Positions 1 to 8,080 of a DNA stretch of 64,000 bases are shown here, piece by piece (position 1 is the stretch's first letter; every line of letters begins with the position of its first letter). Source of the DNA: Oligoflexus sp. (GTDB taxonomy: Bacteria > Bdellovibrionota_B > Oligoflexia > Oligoflexales > Oligoflexaceae); contig JACMOC010000029.1 in NCBI GenBank assembly GCA_014378195.1, positions 1 to 64,000 on the forward strand, written 5' to 3'. The notes under the pieces were generated by a model. The model saw only the letters and a program-made list of their open reading frames with translations. It was not told where the DNA came from and ran no database searches. The position numbers and the translations under genes were made by a program.

Positions 1-418
1 CGGCCGTCTCAGTATCGGTGCCATGGGCCTTGGTCTGGCCAAAGGCGCATTGGAAATGACGCTCAAATATGCGAAAGAGCGTAAAACATTTGGTGTAGCC
101 CTCGTCAAACACCAGGCTGTTGCCTTTAAATTAGCGGAAATGGCGACCCGCATCGAAGCAGCCGAAACTCTGCTTTATAAAGCGGCCTGGATGAAACAAA
201 ACGGTCTTGCGTTCCAAAAGCAGGCCGCCATGGCGAAGCTCTATTGCTCGGAAGTTGCCGAGTACTGTGCGCGCGAAGGTCAGCAAACCTTCGGTGGATA
301 CGGACTGATGAAAGAATATCCGATCGAACGCTTTTATCGTGATGCCGCCTTGCTCCGCATTGGCGAAGGAACAAGCGAAATTCAACGTTTGGTCATCTCT
401 CGTCATTTAGGCTGCTAA
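1..418 (+). CDS. Acyl-CoA dehydrogenase, C-terminal part (5' end outside window)
   Basis: This is the C-terminal helical domain of an FAD-dependent acyl-CoA dehydrogenase, which introduces the alpha,beta double bond in acyl-CoA. The reading frame is open from the window edge (codons from base 2), so the N-terminal and beta domains lie upstream. The visible part has the family signatures: a YAKERKTFG segment, and YRDAALLRIGEGTSEIQR near the end. In medium-chain family members the Glu of the EGTSEIQR segment is the catalytic base, and it is present here. It stops 2 bases before the next gene, so the two may be co-transcribed. The substrate chain length cannot be told from this fragment. Confidence 0.93.
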   Translation, partial: GRLSIGAMGLGLAKGALEMTLKYAKERKTFGVALVKHQAVAFKLAEMATRIEAAETLLYKAAWMKQNGLAFQKQAAMAKLYCSEVAEYCAREGQQTFGGYGLMKEYPIERFYRDAALLRIGEGTSEIQRLVISRHLGC

Positions 419-420
419 GT

Positions 421-1401
421 ATGCTGCGAGCTGCGACGTCTCTTTTCTCTATTGCCCTTTTGTTTTCACAGACTTCATGTGCTCTGTTTGGAGGCCAGGG
501 ACCGAGGGAGTTTGACGAGCGCAGCTTTTCTATACTTAACCTCAATCTTTTTAATCAACGTACCCAGTCCGCCTTATCCACCAAAAACTGGAAAGGCGAT
601 TGGCTTTATCGCCGCGAGCGTCTTGAGCTGGTTGATGAGCAGCTCCGCGTCTCGCGTCCCGATATCGTCGTTCTTCAAGAAGCCTTGACCCGCCGCGACA
701 GCCCAAGCGAATCGGATATGAACATTCTAAGTGCCGGTGCGCTCGAAGGCTACGAGTGGGATGCCTCACTTGTTCAATCCTACCGCGATACTCAGGAAAT
801 GCAGTACAGCGCAGCTGCAGTTGGGCTGCCGGTGAAGCTCGTGGCGCGTGATATGGCTCTCAAATCCGTTTGGCCGATCGGTGTCGACGGCGCGATGAGT
901 TATTCGCTGCTTGAACTGGATCAGTTTCCTATCCTCGTCGTCAATCTCCAGATGCCGGAAGCTACGCAAAAAGCCGACGCCTGGTATGGCTTCGTGCGGA
1001 GTGAGCTTCGTGGTCTATTGAAAAGCACCGGGGTTTGTCAGCAGCGCATGATAGTCTCGGGACACATTCCGGGAAGTTCGATCTGGAAAGGTTACTCGGA
1101 GTTTGTCTCTGAGTTTAATCTCAAGGATACCTCAACCGGATTCTGCGAGGCGGCGTCGGATTGTTTGACGACGAGTCCTCAAAACGATCTTTTTGCAGCG
1201 ATCAATAACGGGCAGGGTGCCTCGCACTCGGAGCGTATCCTGGTACCTCTGGAAACGATCATCCTCTCAAGCGGTACTGCAATGAACAAGATGCATTCCA
1301 CGTCCGTCAATGGACCGGCCTACGGCGTTCATCGCCTCTGGGCAAGTCCGAGCTTTGGCTGGATTGCGGGCCTCCGTCTGGCGCGTTGTCCTCTCGATTA
1401 A
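421..1401 (+). CDS. Lipoprotein-like protein with degenerate endonuclease/exonuclease/phosphatase (EEP) fold
   Basis: The N-terminus is a hydrophobic signal ending in SQTSC with Cys20, a weak lipobox (Gln at -3). The body follows the EEP/sphingomyelinase-like fold: an opening NLNLFN strand near residue 40, then RPDIVVLQEA near residue 85 with the metal-binding Glu. Later catalytic positions look lost. The usual GDFN motif reads SGHIPG, the ERIDYIF motif reads ERILVPL, and the final SDH motif reads YGVHRLW. I infer a secreted, membrane-anchored protein that may have lost nuclease or phosphodiesterase activity. It lies 2 bases after the acyl-CoA dehydrogenase stop, with no obvious functional link. 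Confidence 0.7.
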   Translation: MLRAATSLFSIALLFSQTSCALFGGQGPREFDERSFSILNLNLFNQRTQSALSTKNWKGDWLYRRERLELVDEQLRVSRPDIVVLQEALTRRDSPSESDMNILSAGALEGYEWDASLVQSYRDTQEMQYSAAAVGLPVKLVARDMALKSVWPIGVDGAMSYSLLELDQFPILVVNLQMPEATQKADAWYGFVRSELRGLLKSTGVCQQRMIVSGHIPGSSIWKGYSEFVSEFNLKDTSTGFCEAASDCLTTSPQNDLFAAINNGQGASHSERILVPLETIILSSGTAMNKMHSTSVNGPAYGVHRLWASPSFGWIAGLRLARCPLD

Positions 1402-1407
1402 GCTCCT

Positions 1408-1998
1408 CTAAAATCCCATGCCATAACCTAACGATGTTTCCAGGCCTTGGAGTTGATTGGTTTTAGTGCCTTTCCAGCGCGAAACATGCAGTTCCAAAAT
1501 GCCCTTCTGCGACACGAGCCACCAGAGGGATGCATTGAGACCAATGGCAATCTCGGTCTGGAAATCGACGTCTTTAACGAAGGGCGGTACCGATTTTTTG
1601 GATGGCATAATCATCGACAGTTCCGTACCGGCTAAAAGATAGAGCGGATGATAAAGGCGAAAAATAGCCTGAGTCTGATTCGAAAAAACCAGAAGCGAAA
1701 GAGGGCGGTCGTCCGATTGAACAAGGATAGGTTTGCGCTCAAATTTCAAACCGACGATCCACTGCGAATCCAGCCTGTGCGCGTAGCGTACGCCCGCACC
1801 TACCGTTTCGTTTCGATAAAGATTACGACTCTGTCCAACCGGACGCTCGTACGGCACCGTTAAGAACACATGGTCTTTTGGATAAGCTTTCGGTATCGTT
1901 TCCTGACTTTCGAACTCTTGGGCATAACTCATCGCTGCTGGACATAGCAGAAAGATGGCTAGAAGTAGGGAGAAGATGGGATGACCGAATCGGTTCAT
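1408..1998 (-). CDS. Small outer-membrane beta-barrel-like protein
   Basis: This 196-residue protein has a clear Sec signal peptide (hydrophobic stretch then AMSYAQ, cleavage near residue 26). The rest alternates hydrophobic and polar residues in short strands such as WIVGLKFERKP and AIGLNASLWW, and it ends in a C-terminal aromatic residue (GYGMGF). That pattern suggests a small outer-membrane barrel, but I recognise no named family. Its start overlaps the start of the divergent O-antigen-ligase-like gene by 18 bases. Its 3' end converges on the EEP-like gene with only 6 bases between. Confidence 0.6.
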   Translation of the reverse strand: MNRFGHPIFSLLLAIFLLCPAAMSYAQEFESQETIPKAYPKDHVFLTVPYERPVGQSRNLYRNETVGAGVRYAHRLDSQWIVGLKFERKPILVQSDDRPLSLLVFSNQTQAIFRLYHPLYLLAGTELSMIMPSKKSVPPFVKDVDFQTEIAIGLNASLWWLVSQKGILELHVSRWKGTKTNQLQGLETSLGYGMGF

Positions 1999-3348
1999 AA
2001 AGGCGTGTCACCTTCCGTAAAAGTAGAAAACCAAATCATAGACAAGAATCCGCGCAAATGGGAGCACGTTCTCCTACACCTCGTTGTCTTTACTATCCTT
2101 CTACCCGTCGCAGCTCAATCGATAGCAGCCGGACTCCTCGGACTTAGTTTCCTCATTCCAAGGGGTTGGCAGGCAATCGGCTGGTCAGACCCGATACCTG
2201 CGCTCTTTATAAAAATGGTGAAAACCCTCTCGATACTTTGGGCTATTTTCCTAATCTCAGGCGTGGCGGAAGCCGTGAGCTCGGGCGAATGGAATCATTT
2301 TATGCCGTATCTCCGCTTAATTGGCAAACAGGGCTTGTTTGGTTCGATAACGATCGCGGCATTCCTGTCTTATCAAAACCGCAGCACTCGATCCTGGCTC
2401 AGTGTGCGCGCGTTGATTGCTTTTACTGTTTTCATTCTTATTTATTCGATCATGCAGCGTTATTACGGAATGGATTGGGTTCACGGATTTCATGCTCATC
2501 TCGACAGCTCGCGGGAAGCTTACGGCGTTTATCGTGTCTCAGGATGGATGGATCATCCCCTGACGTTTTCGTATAACCTCATGCTTTTCACCCTACTCTC
2601 GTTTGCGCATTCGCTCTTTCTCAAAAGAAACGGGAAAGGGCCTGAAGCGCGCCTCTGGCTGTTTCAAGGCGGTCTCCTCTTCGTCAATCTGCTCCTCACC
2701 GATTCACGGTTTCCGATCATCCTCACAAGTTTTATCCTGATCCTCGGCGGCGCTTGGGACTTTCCGAAAATGCGGAAGTTCTTATTTGCAGGATCATTGC
2801 TTGGAATCCTTCTGGCGGTCGCGCTCGTGCTCACCCTCCCTCACGAGGCTCTCGGGCGCTGGGGTGAGTTTTTTGATCCTAACGTACCTTTAGAACAGCG
2901 TTTTGATCGCTTAATTTTCTGGAAGATAAATTGGCGTTTATTCATGGAGAATCCCGTGTTCGGCACAGGGCTCAAACGCTACGACGCCGGTCTACTGGAC
3001 ACTTATTTGCAGGCCGGATACACTAGTTTAGAGAGAAAGTATAATGCTCACAATATTTACCTGCAGACCTTAGCCGATGGCGGTCTGGTGAGTGCGATAG
3101 GCCTCGCCTTCCTGCTGACTGCTGTAGGCCGTTTGGCATTTGAGGTAAAAAAGCATTTTGCCCATCTTGCTCTGTCTCTTATCTTTATCGCGACTCTTGG
3201 TTGTGGCCTCGTGCAAAACCATCTTCGTGATTCGGAATATGTTTACGCGCTTTGGGCATGTATCGGCCTCTGTCTCAGTTGGTTGATAGTTCAGAGGAAT
3301 CAGAATGAGCCAAGACCAGGGAGCCAGCTCCAAGATCTCGAACCCTGA
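1981..3348 (+). CDS. O-antigen ligase / Wzy-type polymerase family membrane protein
   Basis: A 455-residue integral membrane protein with about ten or more hydrophobic helices. Near residue 356 it carries the O-antigen ligase family hallmark HNIYLQTLADGG, preceded by a periplasmic-loop segment with NPVFGTGLKRY. Such proteins transfer or polymerise undecaprenyl-linked polysaccharide on the periplasmic face. Ligase and polymerase cannot be separated from sequence alone. The ATG at 1981 has a good ribosome binding site (AGGGAG) but overlaps the divergent gene's start. A GTG at 2005 would avoid the overlap with a weaker site. It overlaps the PilZ gene at its 3' end by 44 bases. Confidence 0.85.
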   Translation: MTESVHKGVSPSVKVENQIIDKNPRKWEHVLLHLVVFTILLPVAAQSIAAGLLGLSFLIPRGWQAIGWSDPIPALFIKMVKTLSILWAIFLISGVAEAVSSGEWNHFMPYLRLIGKQGLFGSITIAAFLSYQNRSTRSWLSVRALIAFTVFILIYSIMQRYYGMDWVHGFHAHLDSSREAYGVYRVSGWMDHPLTFSYNLMLFTLLSFAHSLFLKRNGKGPEARLWLFQGGLLFVNLLLTDSRFPIILTSFILILGGAWDFPKMRKFLFAGSLLGILLAVALVLTLPHEALGRWGEFFDPNVPLEQRFDRLIFWKINWRLFMENPVFGTGLKRYDAGLLDTYLQAGYTSLERKYNAHNIYLQTLADGGLVSAIGLAFLLTAVGRLAFEVKKHFAHLALSLIFIATLGCGLVQNHLRDSEYVYALWACIGLCLSWLIVQRNQNEPRPGSQLQDLEP

Positions 3349-4090
3349 GAGTATATCTCGTCTGGTGGCGCGAATGTGCGCCGGAAATTTGCAAGTCCTC
3401 CTAAGGCATCGTGATAGTGGAAAAGTCACTATTCGCGGTGCCTTTCATAAATTAGGCAAATATAAAGCTGAAGCTGCGATACAGCTCTTCAAACTTTCGG
3501 AAGCCGGTCTAAGTAAACTTGAGCCGGGCATGCCGATCAAGGTCGAAGTCCTGGGAATGCCCTCTCAGCTAACCTTTCAAACGCTTGTAATCGAGAAAAC
3601 CGCCGCAGGTATCATCTGCGCGATGCCACGGGCTCTTTTGAGTACGGAACGCCGGACGAATGCCCGTTTCCGAGTCACCGAAAACATCATGGCCTTTATG
3701 AGTTTCGACCTTTGGAAAGCGGGACAAAACGATCCTGCGAGTCCTCCGTTTTTTAGCGCGTACGGTGGCATTGCCAGTTGGATTACCATCGCCGACATAA
3801 GTTTGGGCGGGGTTTGTCTCCTGGCTCGATTTCCATCGTTTCAAAACGCGTCTGAGACGATCACCGGACCCGTCTCAAGCTTTTTGCATCTGCCGATGAT
3901 GCCCCCTATACCTCTGAAAGGCGTTATTCGCTGGCGTCGCAAGATAAAAAACCGAGTCGAAGACGAGATTAACGGCGAGCGTTTTCAATTGGAATATCGA
4001 ATCGGTTTTGAGTTCGCCGAAGTCGAGGCGGATCACCAGCAGAAACTTCGGCACTTCATTCGTCAATTGACCATCGCAGAAGCGATCTAG
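3305..4090 (+). CDS. PilZ-domain protein (putative c-di-GMP receptor)
   Basis: A 261-residue soluble protein with a PilZ domain in its second half. The RxxxR-type motif appears as RRTNARFR near residue 115, and the partner motif as DISLGG near residue 164. These are the two c-di-GMP contact motifs of the family. The first 110 residues resemble the N-terminal domain of YcgR-like proteins by position, though I cannot confirm this. The gene starts 44 bases inside the end of the O-antigen-ligase-like gene, so translation may be coupled. The context suggests c-di-GMP control of envelope polysaccharide or motility, as inference only. Confidence 0.8.
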   Translation: MSQDQGASSKISNPESISRLVARMCAGNLQVLLRHRDSGKVTIRGAFHKLGKYKAEAAIQLFKLSEAGLSKLEPGMPIKVEVLGMPSQLTFQTLVIEKTAAGIICAMPRALLSTERRTNARFRVTENIMAFMSFDLWKAGQNDPASPPFFSAYGGIASWITIADISLGGVCLLARFPSFQNASETITGPVSSFLHLPMMPPIPLKGVIRWRRKIKNRVEDEINGERFQLEYRIGFEFAEVEADHQQKLRHFIRQLTIAEAI

Positions 4091-4099
4091 AGGACATAT

Positions 4100-4906
4100 A
4101 TGCCTGTGCGTTTACTCATCCTGACTCTGCTCCTAAGCTCGTGCAGCACTTTTTTTGCTGATCACGACGCTCAGGATAAACCTACGCCGGCCGCGGCAGC
4201 CGCTGCGAAAGTCACGGCGACCGACGCTCTGGAATTGCGCGTCGCGCAACTCTGGTCACGCGTGGATGATCTCGAGACGCAGCTTCTGAAGCAGAAGGAA
4301 CGCAGTAAACTTTTGGAAAAAGGCCTTTTGTTAGGCATAGTTCCCGAAGAGCTGAAAGCCGATGACGAGAAGCCGAAAGCGGCGGGCAAAAAGCTGGTCA
4401 AATCCAGTAAATCAAATGCGGCAGAAAAATCCAGCGACGCGGAAAGAGTTAACGAGAAAAAATCGCCTCTCGAAATTCCGCTCTCTGCAGCGGCTGCGAA
4501 GTCGGAAGGAAGTCAGGACAGCGATCTTTATCGCAAAATGCTCGAAGCGGCTCAGAATAAGTTTAATAAAGCTGACTATGGTCAGGCGATCATTGCATAT
4601 AACGACATCGGTGCGAAGTTCGATGATTCTGTCACCGAAGGCAGCCACCTTTATTGGATCGGGTTGAGCTGGTTCTACCTGAAAGAATACAAGCTTTCGG
4701 AAGAGACCTTCACGTCGTTAAAGGACCGTTACCCAAGCAATCCTTGGTCGAGTTATGCGGCTTTCTACCTCGCTAAAATAGAGCAGAGCCGGGGTTTGAG
4801 CCAGCGCGCGCTCGATCAGTTCCAAAAGATCCTGGACGAAAATCCCGATCGCGATCTCGGGGAAATGGCGCGTGCTGAAATCGCTCGCATGAAGGAGAAG
4901 CTATGA
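4100..4906 (+). CDS. TPR/coiled-coil lipoprotein (CpoB/YbgF-like)
   Basis: The signal peptide ends in LLLSSC with Cys15, a good lipobox. An Ala-rich linker follows, then a predicted coiled coil (about residues 44-75: ELRVAQLWSRVDDLETQLL), a Lys/Ala/Ser-rich low-complexity stretch to about residue 145, and TPR-like repeats to the end. This order matches the CpoB/YbgF type, periplasmic proteins that link peptidoglycan synthesis with Tol-Pal. No tol or pal genes are adjacent, so that role is only inferred. It overlaps the LysM gene by 4 bases (ATGA), implying translational coupling. A second protein of similar design lies at 11441-12280. Confidence 0.75.
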   Translation: MPVRLLILTLLLSSCSTFFADHDAQDKPTPAAAAAAKVTATDALELRVAQLWSRVDDLETQLLKQKERSKLLEKGLLLGIVPEELKADDEKPKAAGKKLVKSSKSNAAEKSSDAERVNEKKSPLEIPLSAAAAKSEGSQDSDLYRKMLEAAQNKFNKADYGQAIIAYNDIGAKFDDSVTEGSHLYWIGLSWFYLKEYKLSEETFTSLKDRYPSNPWSSYAAFYLAKIEQSRGLSQRALDQFQKILDENPDRDLGEMARAEIARMKEKL

Positions 4907-6279
4907 GGCTCAAAATCCTCGTTCTTTTACCCAATGTCTTAGCCCAGTTGCTTATGATCCCGGCAGTTTTTGCGAGCGAACCCTCCCTTGAAGACCTTGA
5001 GGCCTTGGGCGAAAACCTCGAAGTCGATGCGCAAAGCAAATCCAAAGATGCAGCTCCGCTCGTCGGCGTGGTCCCCGTTCGTTCCGACGTCCAAAGGCCC
5101 GCGAGCGATATGGGGCATGGTGATGCCATCGATATAAGAAGCCGTATCCAGAAAATTTCGGAGCCCAATCTCTTTTCAGGCGCTGCACCCAATCCAGGGA
5201 CTCTAAGAAACCTCGCTTCAGGCGAGGCGCCTGAAGAGTATTCCGTCCATGAAGGGGATACGCTCTTCGATATCTGTGATCAACTCATTGATGAGCCGAA
5301 TTATTGGCCGAAACTCTGGGCCTTCAACCCGTCCATCACCAACCCCCACTTTGTTTACCCCGGCATGCGCCTCAGGTTCTATGCGGGCGACAATGAGAGT
5401 CCCCCGTTTCTTCAGGTGATTACCGAAGACGATATTCTACCCGTGGCCAAAGGCAAGCTCGTGGAGTCGGAGCTCGTGCGCGAAGATATCAACGGGATGT
5501 TGATGCGGTCGGAAATCCCGGAGAACATGAAGATCCTCAATCCTAGCGACCTTGACAACATTAATATCGACGGCATGTTCTTTAACGCGGGCGGTTCGTT
5601 CAAACTCGAAGAAAAACGGATCATAATTCCAGCTTTTATAGTTGACGAAGAGATGGAGCCTATAGGGGAAGTGGTCGGAGGATCAGCCGGTTCATTTCTG
5701 GTGGACAAGGGTCAGCAGGTCATCGTCAAGGATAAATCCGGGATCAAAGTCGGCAGTACCTATACCATCGTCCGAAAGGGCGATGTTATAAAAAATGCCG
5801 AACGCGAAGCAGTTGGAACGCGCTACGAGTTTATCGCCCAACTCAAAATCATGACCGAAGATAAAGCCGATAGCGAAGTGTTCAAAGGGAATGTCGTTCT
5901 CGACTCGCTCGGCATAGAGCCTGGCGACATCGTCGTCGCCTATCGATCGGTGAAACGTGCAGTGCCGGTGAAGACAGATCCTCAAGGCAAAGGTCTTGAG
6001 CAGACGATCGTCGGCTTTACGCATCCGGACACCAATATTGGTGGGCGCGGTGATTTTGTCTTTATCGAGCAGGCCGCTGGCAAATTGAAGGAAAAAGAAA
6101 CTTACACGATCATGCAGAATGTTAAGGTGGCGTCACCTGGTTTTCTTCGCGACGCTTTACCCGATACGGACAGCCGTGTTGCGCATGTCTATATACTCGA
6201 CACGACAGGCTCCGCCGCTCTCGGTTATATCGTTCACGATTCTTTTGAAGTGCGTTTAGGGGATCGCCTCGCGCCCTAA
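4903..6279 (+). CDS. Secreted LysM-domain protein
   Basis: This 458-residue protein has a Sec signal peptide (about 24 residues, ending VFASEP). Residues about 112-163 form one LysM module: EYSVHEGDTLFDICDQ, a WPKLWAFNP core and an FVYPGMRLRF ending. LysM binds peptidoglycan glycan strands. The remaining 290 residues have no domain I recognise. They are rich in short beta segments and include VDKGQQVIVKDKSGIKVGST, which suggests small barrel or SH3-like folds. It is translationally coupled to the upstream TPR lipoprotein, so the two likely act together at the cell wall. Similar LysM plus TPR pairs occur in deltaproteobacteria-like genomes. Confidence 0.82.
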   Translation: MRLKILVLLPNVLAQLLMIPAVFASEPSLEDLEALGENLEVDAQSKSKDAAPLVGVVPVRSDVQRPASDMGHGDAIDIRSRIQKISEPNLFSGAAPNPGTLRNLASGEAPEEYSVHEGDTLFDICDQLIDEPNYWPKLWAFNPSITNPHFVYPGMRLRFYAGDNESPPFLQVITEDDILPVAKGKLVESELVREDINGMLMRSEIPENMKILNPSDLDNINIDGMFFNAGGSFKLEEKRIIIPAFIVDEEMEPIGEVVGGSAGSFLVDKGQQVIVKDKSGIKVGSTYTIVRKGDVIKNAEREAVGTRYEFIAQLKIMTEDKADSEVFKGNVVLDSLGIEPGDIVVAYRSVKRAVPVKTDPQGKGLEQTIVGFTHPDTNIGGRGDFVFIEQAAGKLKEKETYTIMQNVKVASPGFLRDALPDTDSRVAHVYILDTTGSAALGYIVHDSFEVRLGDRLAP

Positions 6280-6352
6280 ATAGCGATTCAGAAGATGTCC
6301 CTGTCTTTGCTCCCGAGGCCTCGCTATGGTGCGAGCCAAGGGAGGTTCTGAC

Positions 6353-7315
6353 ATGCAATATTCTCTTTCTAACCAGCTTGAAGCTATCGTTACCCACTCC
6401 GTCTCTCAACTGGCCTATCGATGGCTTCCGCTTCCTCATTCGCGCCCCACACCTTTAGCACTCGCGATGGCTTCCGCTTCCGATGTGCGAGTCGATCCCA
6501 CACAACTTAGTCTTAAAAACTGGCACGAATATATAGCAGGCCAGCGTAGTGCGCCTCTTGCCTCGGCCTGGGTGCGCGTGTGCGAAACACTGCAGTTAAG
6601 CGCCATTGGTCTTGCCACAGTCATATTCAATAATCTGACTCAACTCAGTGTAAGGGGTGGAGTTCTCATTGATTATTTTCATGATGATTACCCTTACCTA
6701 CTCACACATATACCGGATCCTCCTGCATGTTTGACTTGTATCGGGGATACGAGTCTTCTTGCTGCGCCCAAACTCGCCATTGTAGGTTCCCGTAAAGCCT
6801 CTGATTTTGCTTTCAAGGAAGCGCGAAATTTGGCCTTGGGCACCGTTCAGAAAGGGGCTGTGGTCGTGAGTGGCGGGGCTGTCGGCTGCGATGCAGCCGC
6901 GCATTTAGGTGCGCTTGATAGCGGCCTGCGGCCGGCGCCGACCATAGTGGTTTTTGCTGGTGGCTTGCACAAATTTTATCCCCAGTGTCTCGAGAGTCTG
7001 TTTGGGCGTTTACGGACCGAACGTGCATTGTTTGTCAGTGAGAGATTATGGGAATACCCGGCGCGGCCGATGGACTTCCCCATAAGAAACCGAATTATTG
7101 CCGGACTATCCTCGGCTATTGTCGTTATGCAGGCAGCCGAAAAATCAGGGGCTTTGAAGACGGCGTCCTATGCTTTAGAGCAAGGGCGAGAGGTCTACGC
7201 CCTCGTGCATGAAGCGGATGATATACGGGCAAATGGGTCGCGGCAGTTGATAGAAGATGGAGCGCAGGCCTTCGACTCAGCGCGCGACTTTCTCACGCTA
7301 CTCCCTACAGTGTAA
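6353..7315 (+). CDS. dprA: DprA/Smf family DNA-processing protein
   Basis: DprA binds incoming single-stranded DNA and loads RecA during transformation. The Rossmann-like core is clear: GSRKASDFA near residue 145, SGGAVGCDAAAHLGAL near 173, FPIRNRIIAGLS near 241 and SGALKTASYALEQGREVYAL after it. I chose ATG 6353 because a strong GGAGGT lies six bases upstream. An in-frame ATG at 6326 has no such site. The usual VPG after the GREV motif is absent, and no winged-helix domain follows, so this is a compact version (320 residues). It precedes smg, the same order as smf-smg in gammaproteobacteria. Confidence 0.9.
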   Translation: MQYSLSNQLEAIVTHSVSQLAYRWLPLPHSRPTPLALAMASASDVRVDPTQLSLKNWHEYIAGQRSAPLASAWVRVCETLQLSAIGLATVIFNNLTQLSVRGGVLIDYFHDDYPYLLTHIPDPPACLTCIGDTSLLAAPKLAIVGSRKASDFAFKEARNLALGTVQKGAVVVSGGAVGCDAAAHLGALDSGLRPAPTIVVFAGGLHKFYPQCLESLFGRLRTERALFVSERLWEYPARPMDFPIRNRIIAGLSSAIVVMQAAEKSGALKTASYALEQGREVYALVHEADDIRANGSRQLIEDGAQAFDSARDFLTLLPTV

Positions 7316-7455
7316 GCGGTAGAGCGAGGTCCAAGTTTATTTTGCTTTCTGACAGGAGAAGAATTAGGCTAATATGAAGAGCATACCGAATACATCTTAA
7401 AAAAGCCTAGATCTGTCCGAAAAGCGGACCTAGCGGAACCATTTGAGGAGTGAGC

Positions 7456-7953
7456 ATGCAGAGTGTCACTTCAGAGGCAGCTTGGTGGGTAGTGGTTCAG
7501 GCCATGGCCGAACTTGTTATCTATGGCTACGACGAGCTAGAACTGACGGAGCGTTACGTTCGAGACGAGCTTTTGGATGCTGGATTTTCGAGTCATGATA
7601 TCGAAAAGGCCTGTGACTGGGTTGAGAAAGCCGTTAACTCCGGCACGGTCGTGGAATCCTTGGCGATGCTCCAAACTCATGGGGGTGGCGTTCGGATTCC
7701 CCACCCTATGGAACGCGTATGCTTCTCCAAAAAAATCTGGGCCAAATTGGAACTGTGTCGTCACAAAGGGATTCTTTCGAATGACATCATCGAAAGAATG
7801 CTCGAAGGCGCACGGGTCATCGATACGCGCGATTGGGATGACGAAGAAGTCTCCAATCTACTCGCTGAAATATTCACATCTGTGCTGCCGGGAACTTCGG
7901 AAACTGACTTTTTAGAAATGTTTAAAGTCTGCGTTCCTGAATTTTACTGTTAA
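7456..7953 (+). CDS. smg: Smg/DUF494 family protein
   Basis: A 165-residue acidic, all-helical protein. It begins with a segment resembling the Smg family opening (VQAMAELVIYGYDELELTE) and has a helix-turn-helix-like GFSSHDIEKACDWVEK region. It follows dprA, as smg does in many proteobacteria, which supports the call. The family's biochemical role is unknown. ATG 7456 is chosen because GAGGAG sits just upstream; a GTG at 7450 overlaps that site. The topA gene often found next to smg is absent; an unrelated ATPase follows. Confidence 0.75.
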   Translation: MQSVTSEAAWWVVVQAMAELVIYGYDELELTERYVRDELLDAGFSSHDIEKACDWVEKAVNSGTVVESLAMLQTHGGGVRIPHPMERVCFSKKIWAKLELCRHKGILSNDIIERMLEGARVIDTRDWDDEEVSNLLAEIFTSVLPGTSETDFLEMFKVCVPEFYC

Positions 7954-8080
7954 GCCGGCTGTCCTGTTCCAGTCCTTCCTTGCTCCTTTCTTTCCGTACT
8001 CATCTGTAGATCCTCATCCGACGTTGGTTTTGTTTTATTCTAGGTCCTATTCAATTGACCTAAATAGCAGAGCCCGAGCC

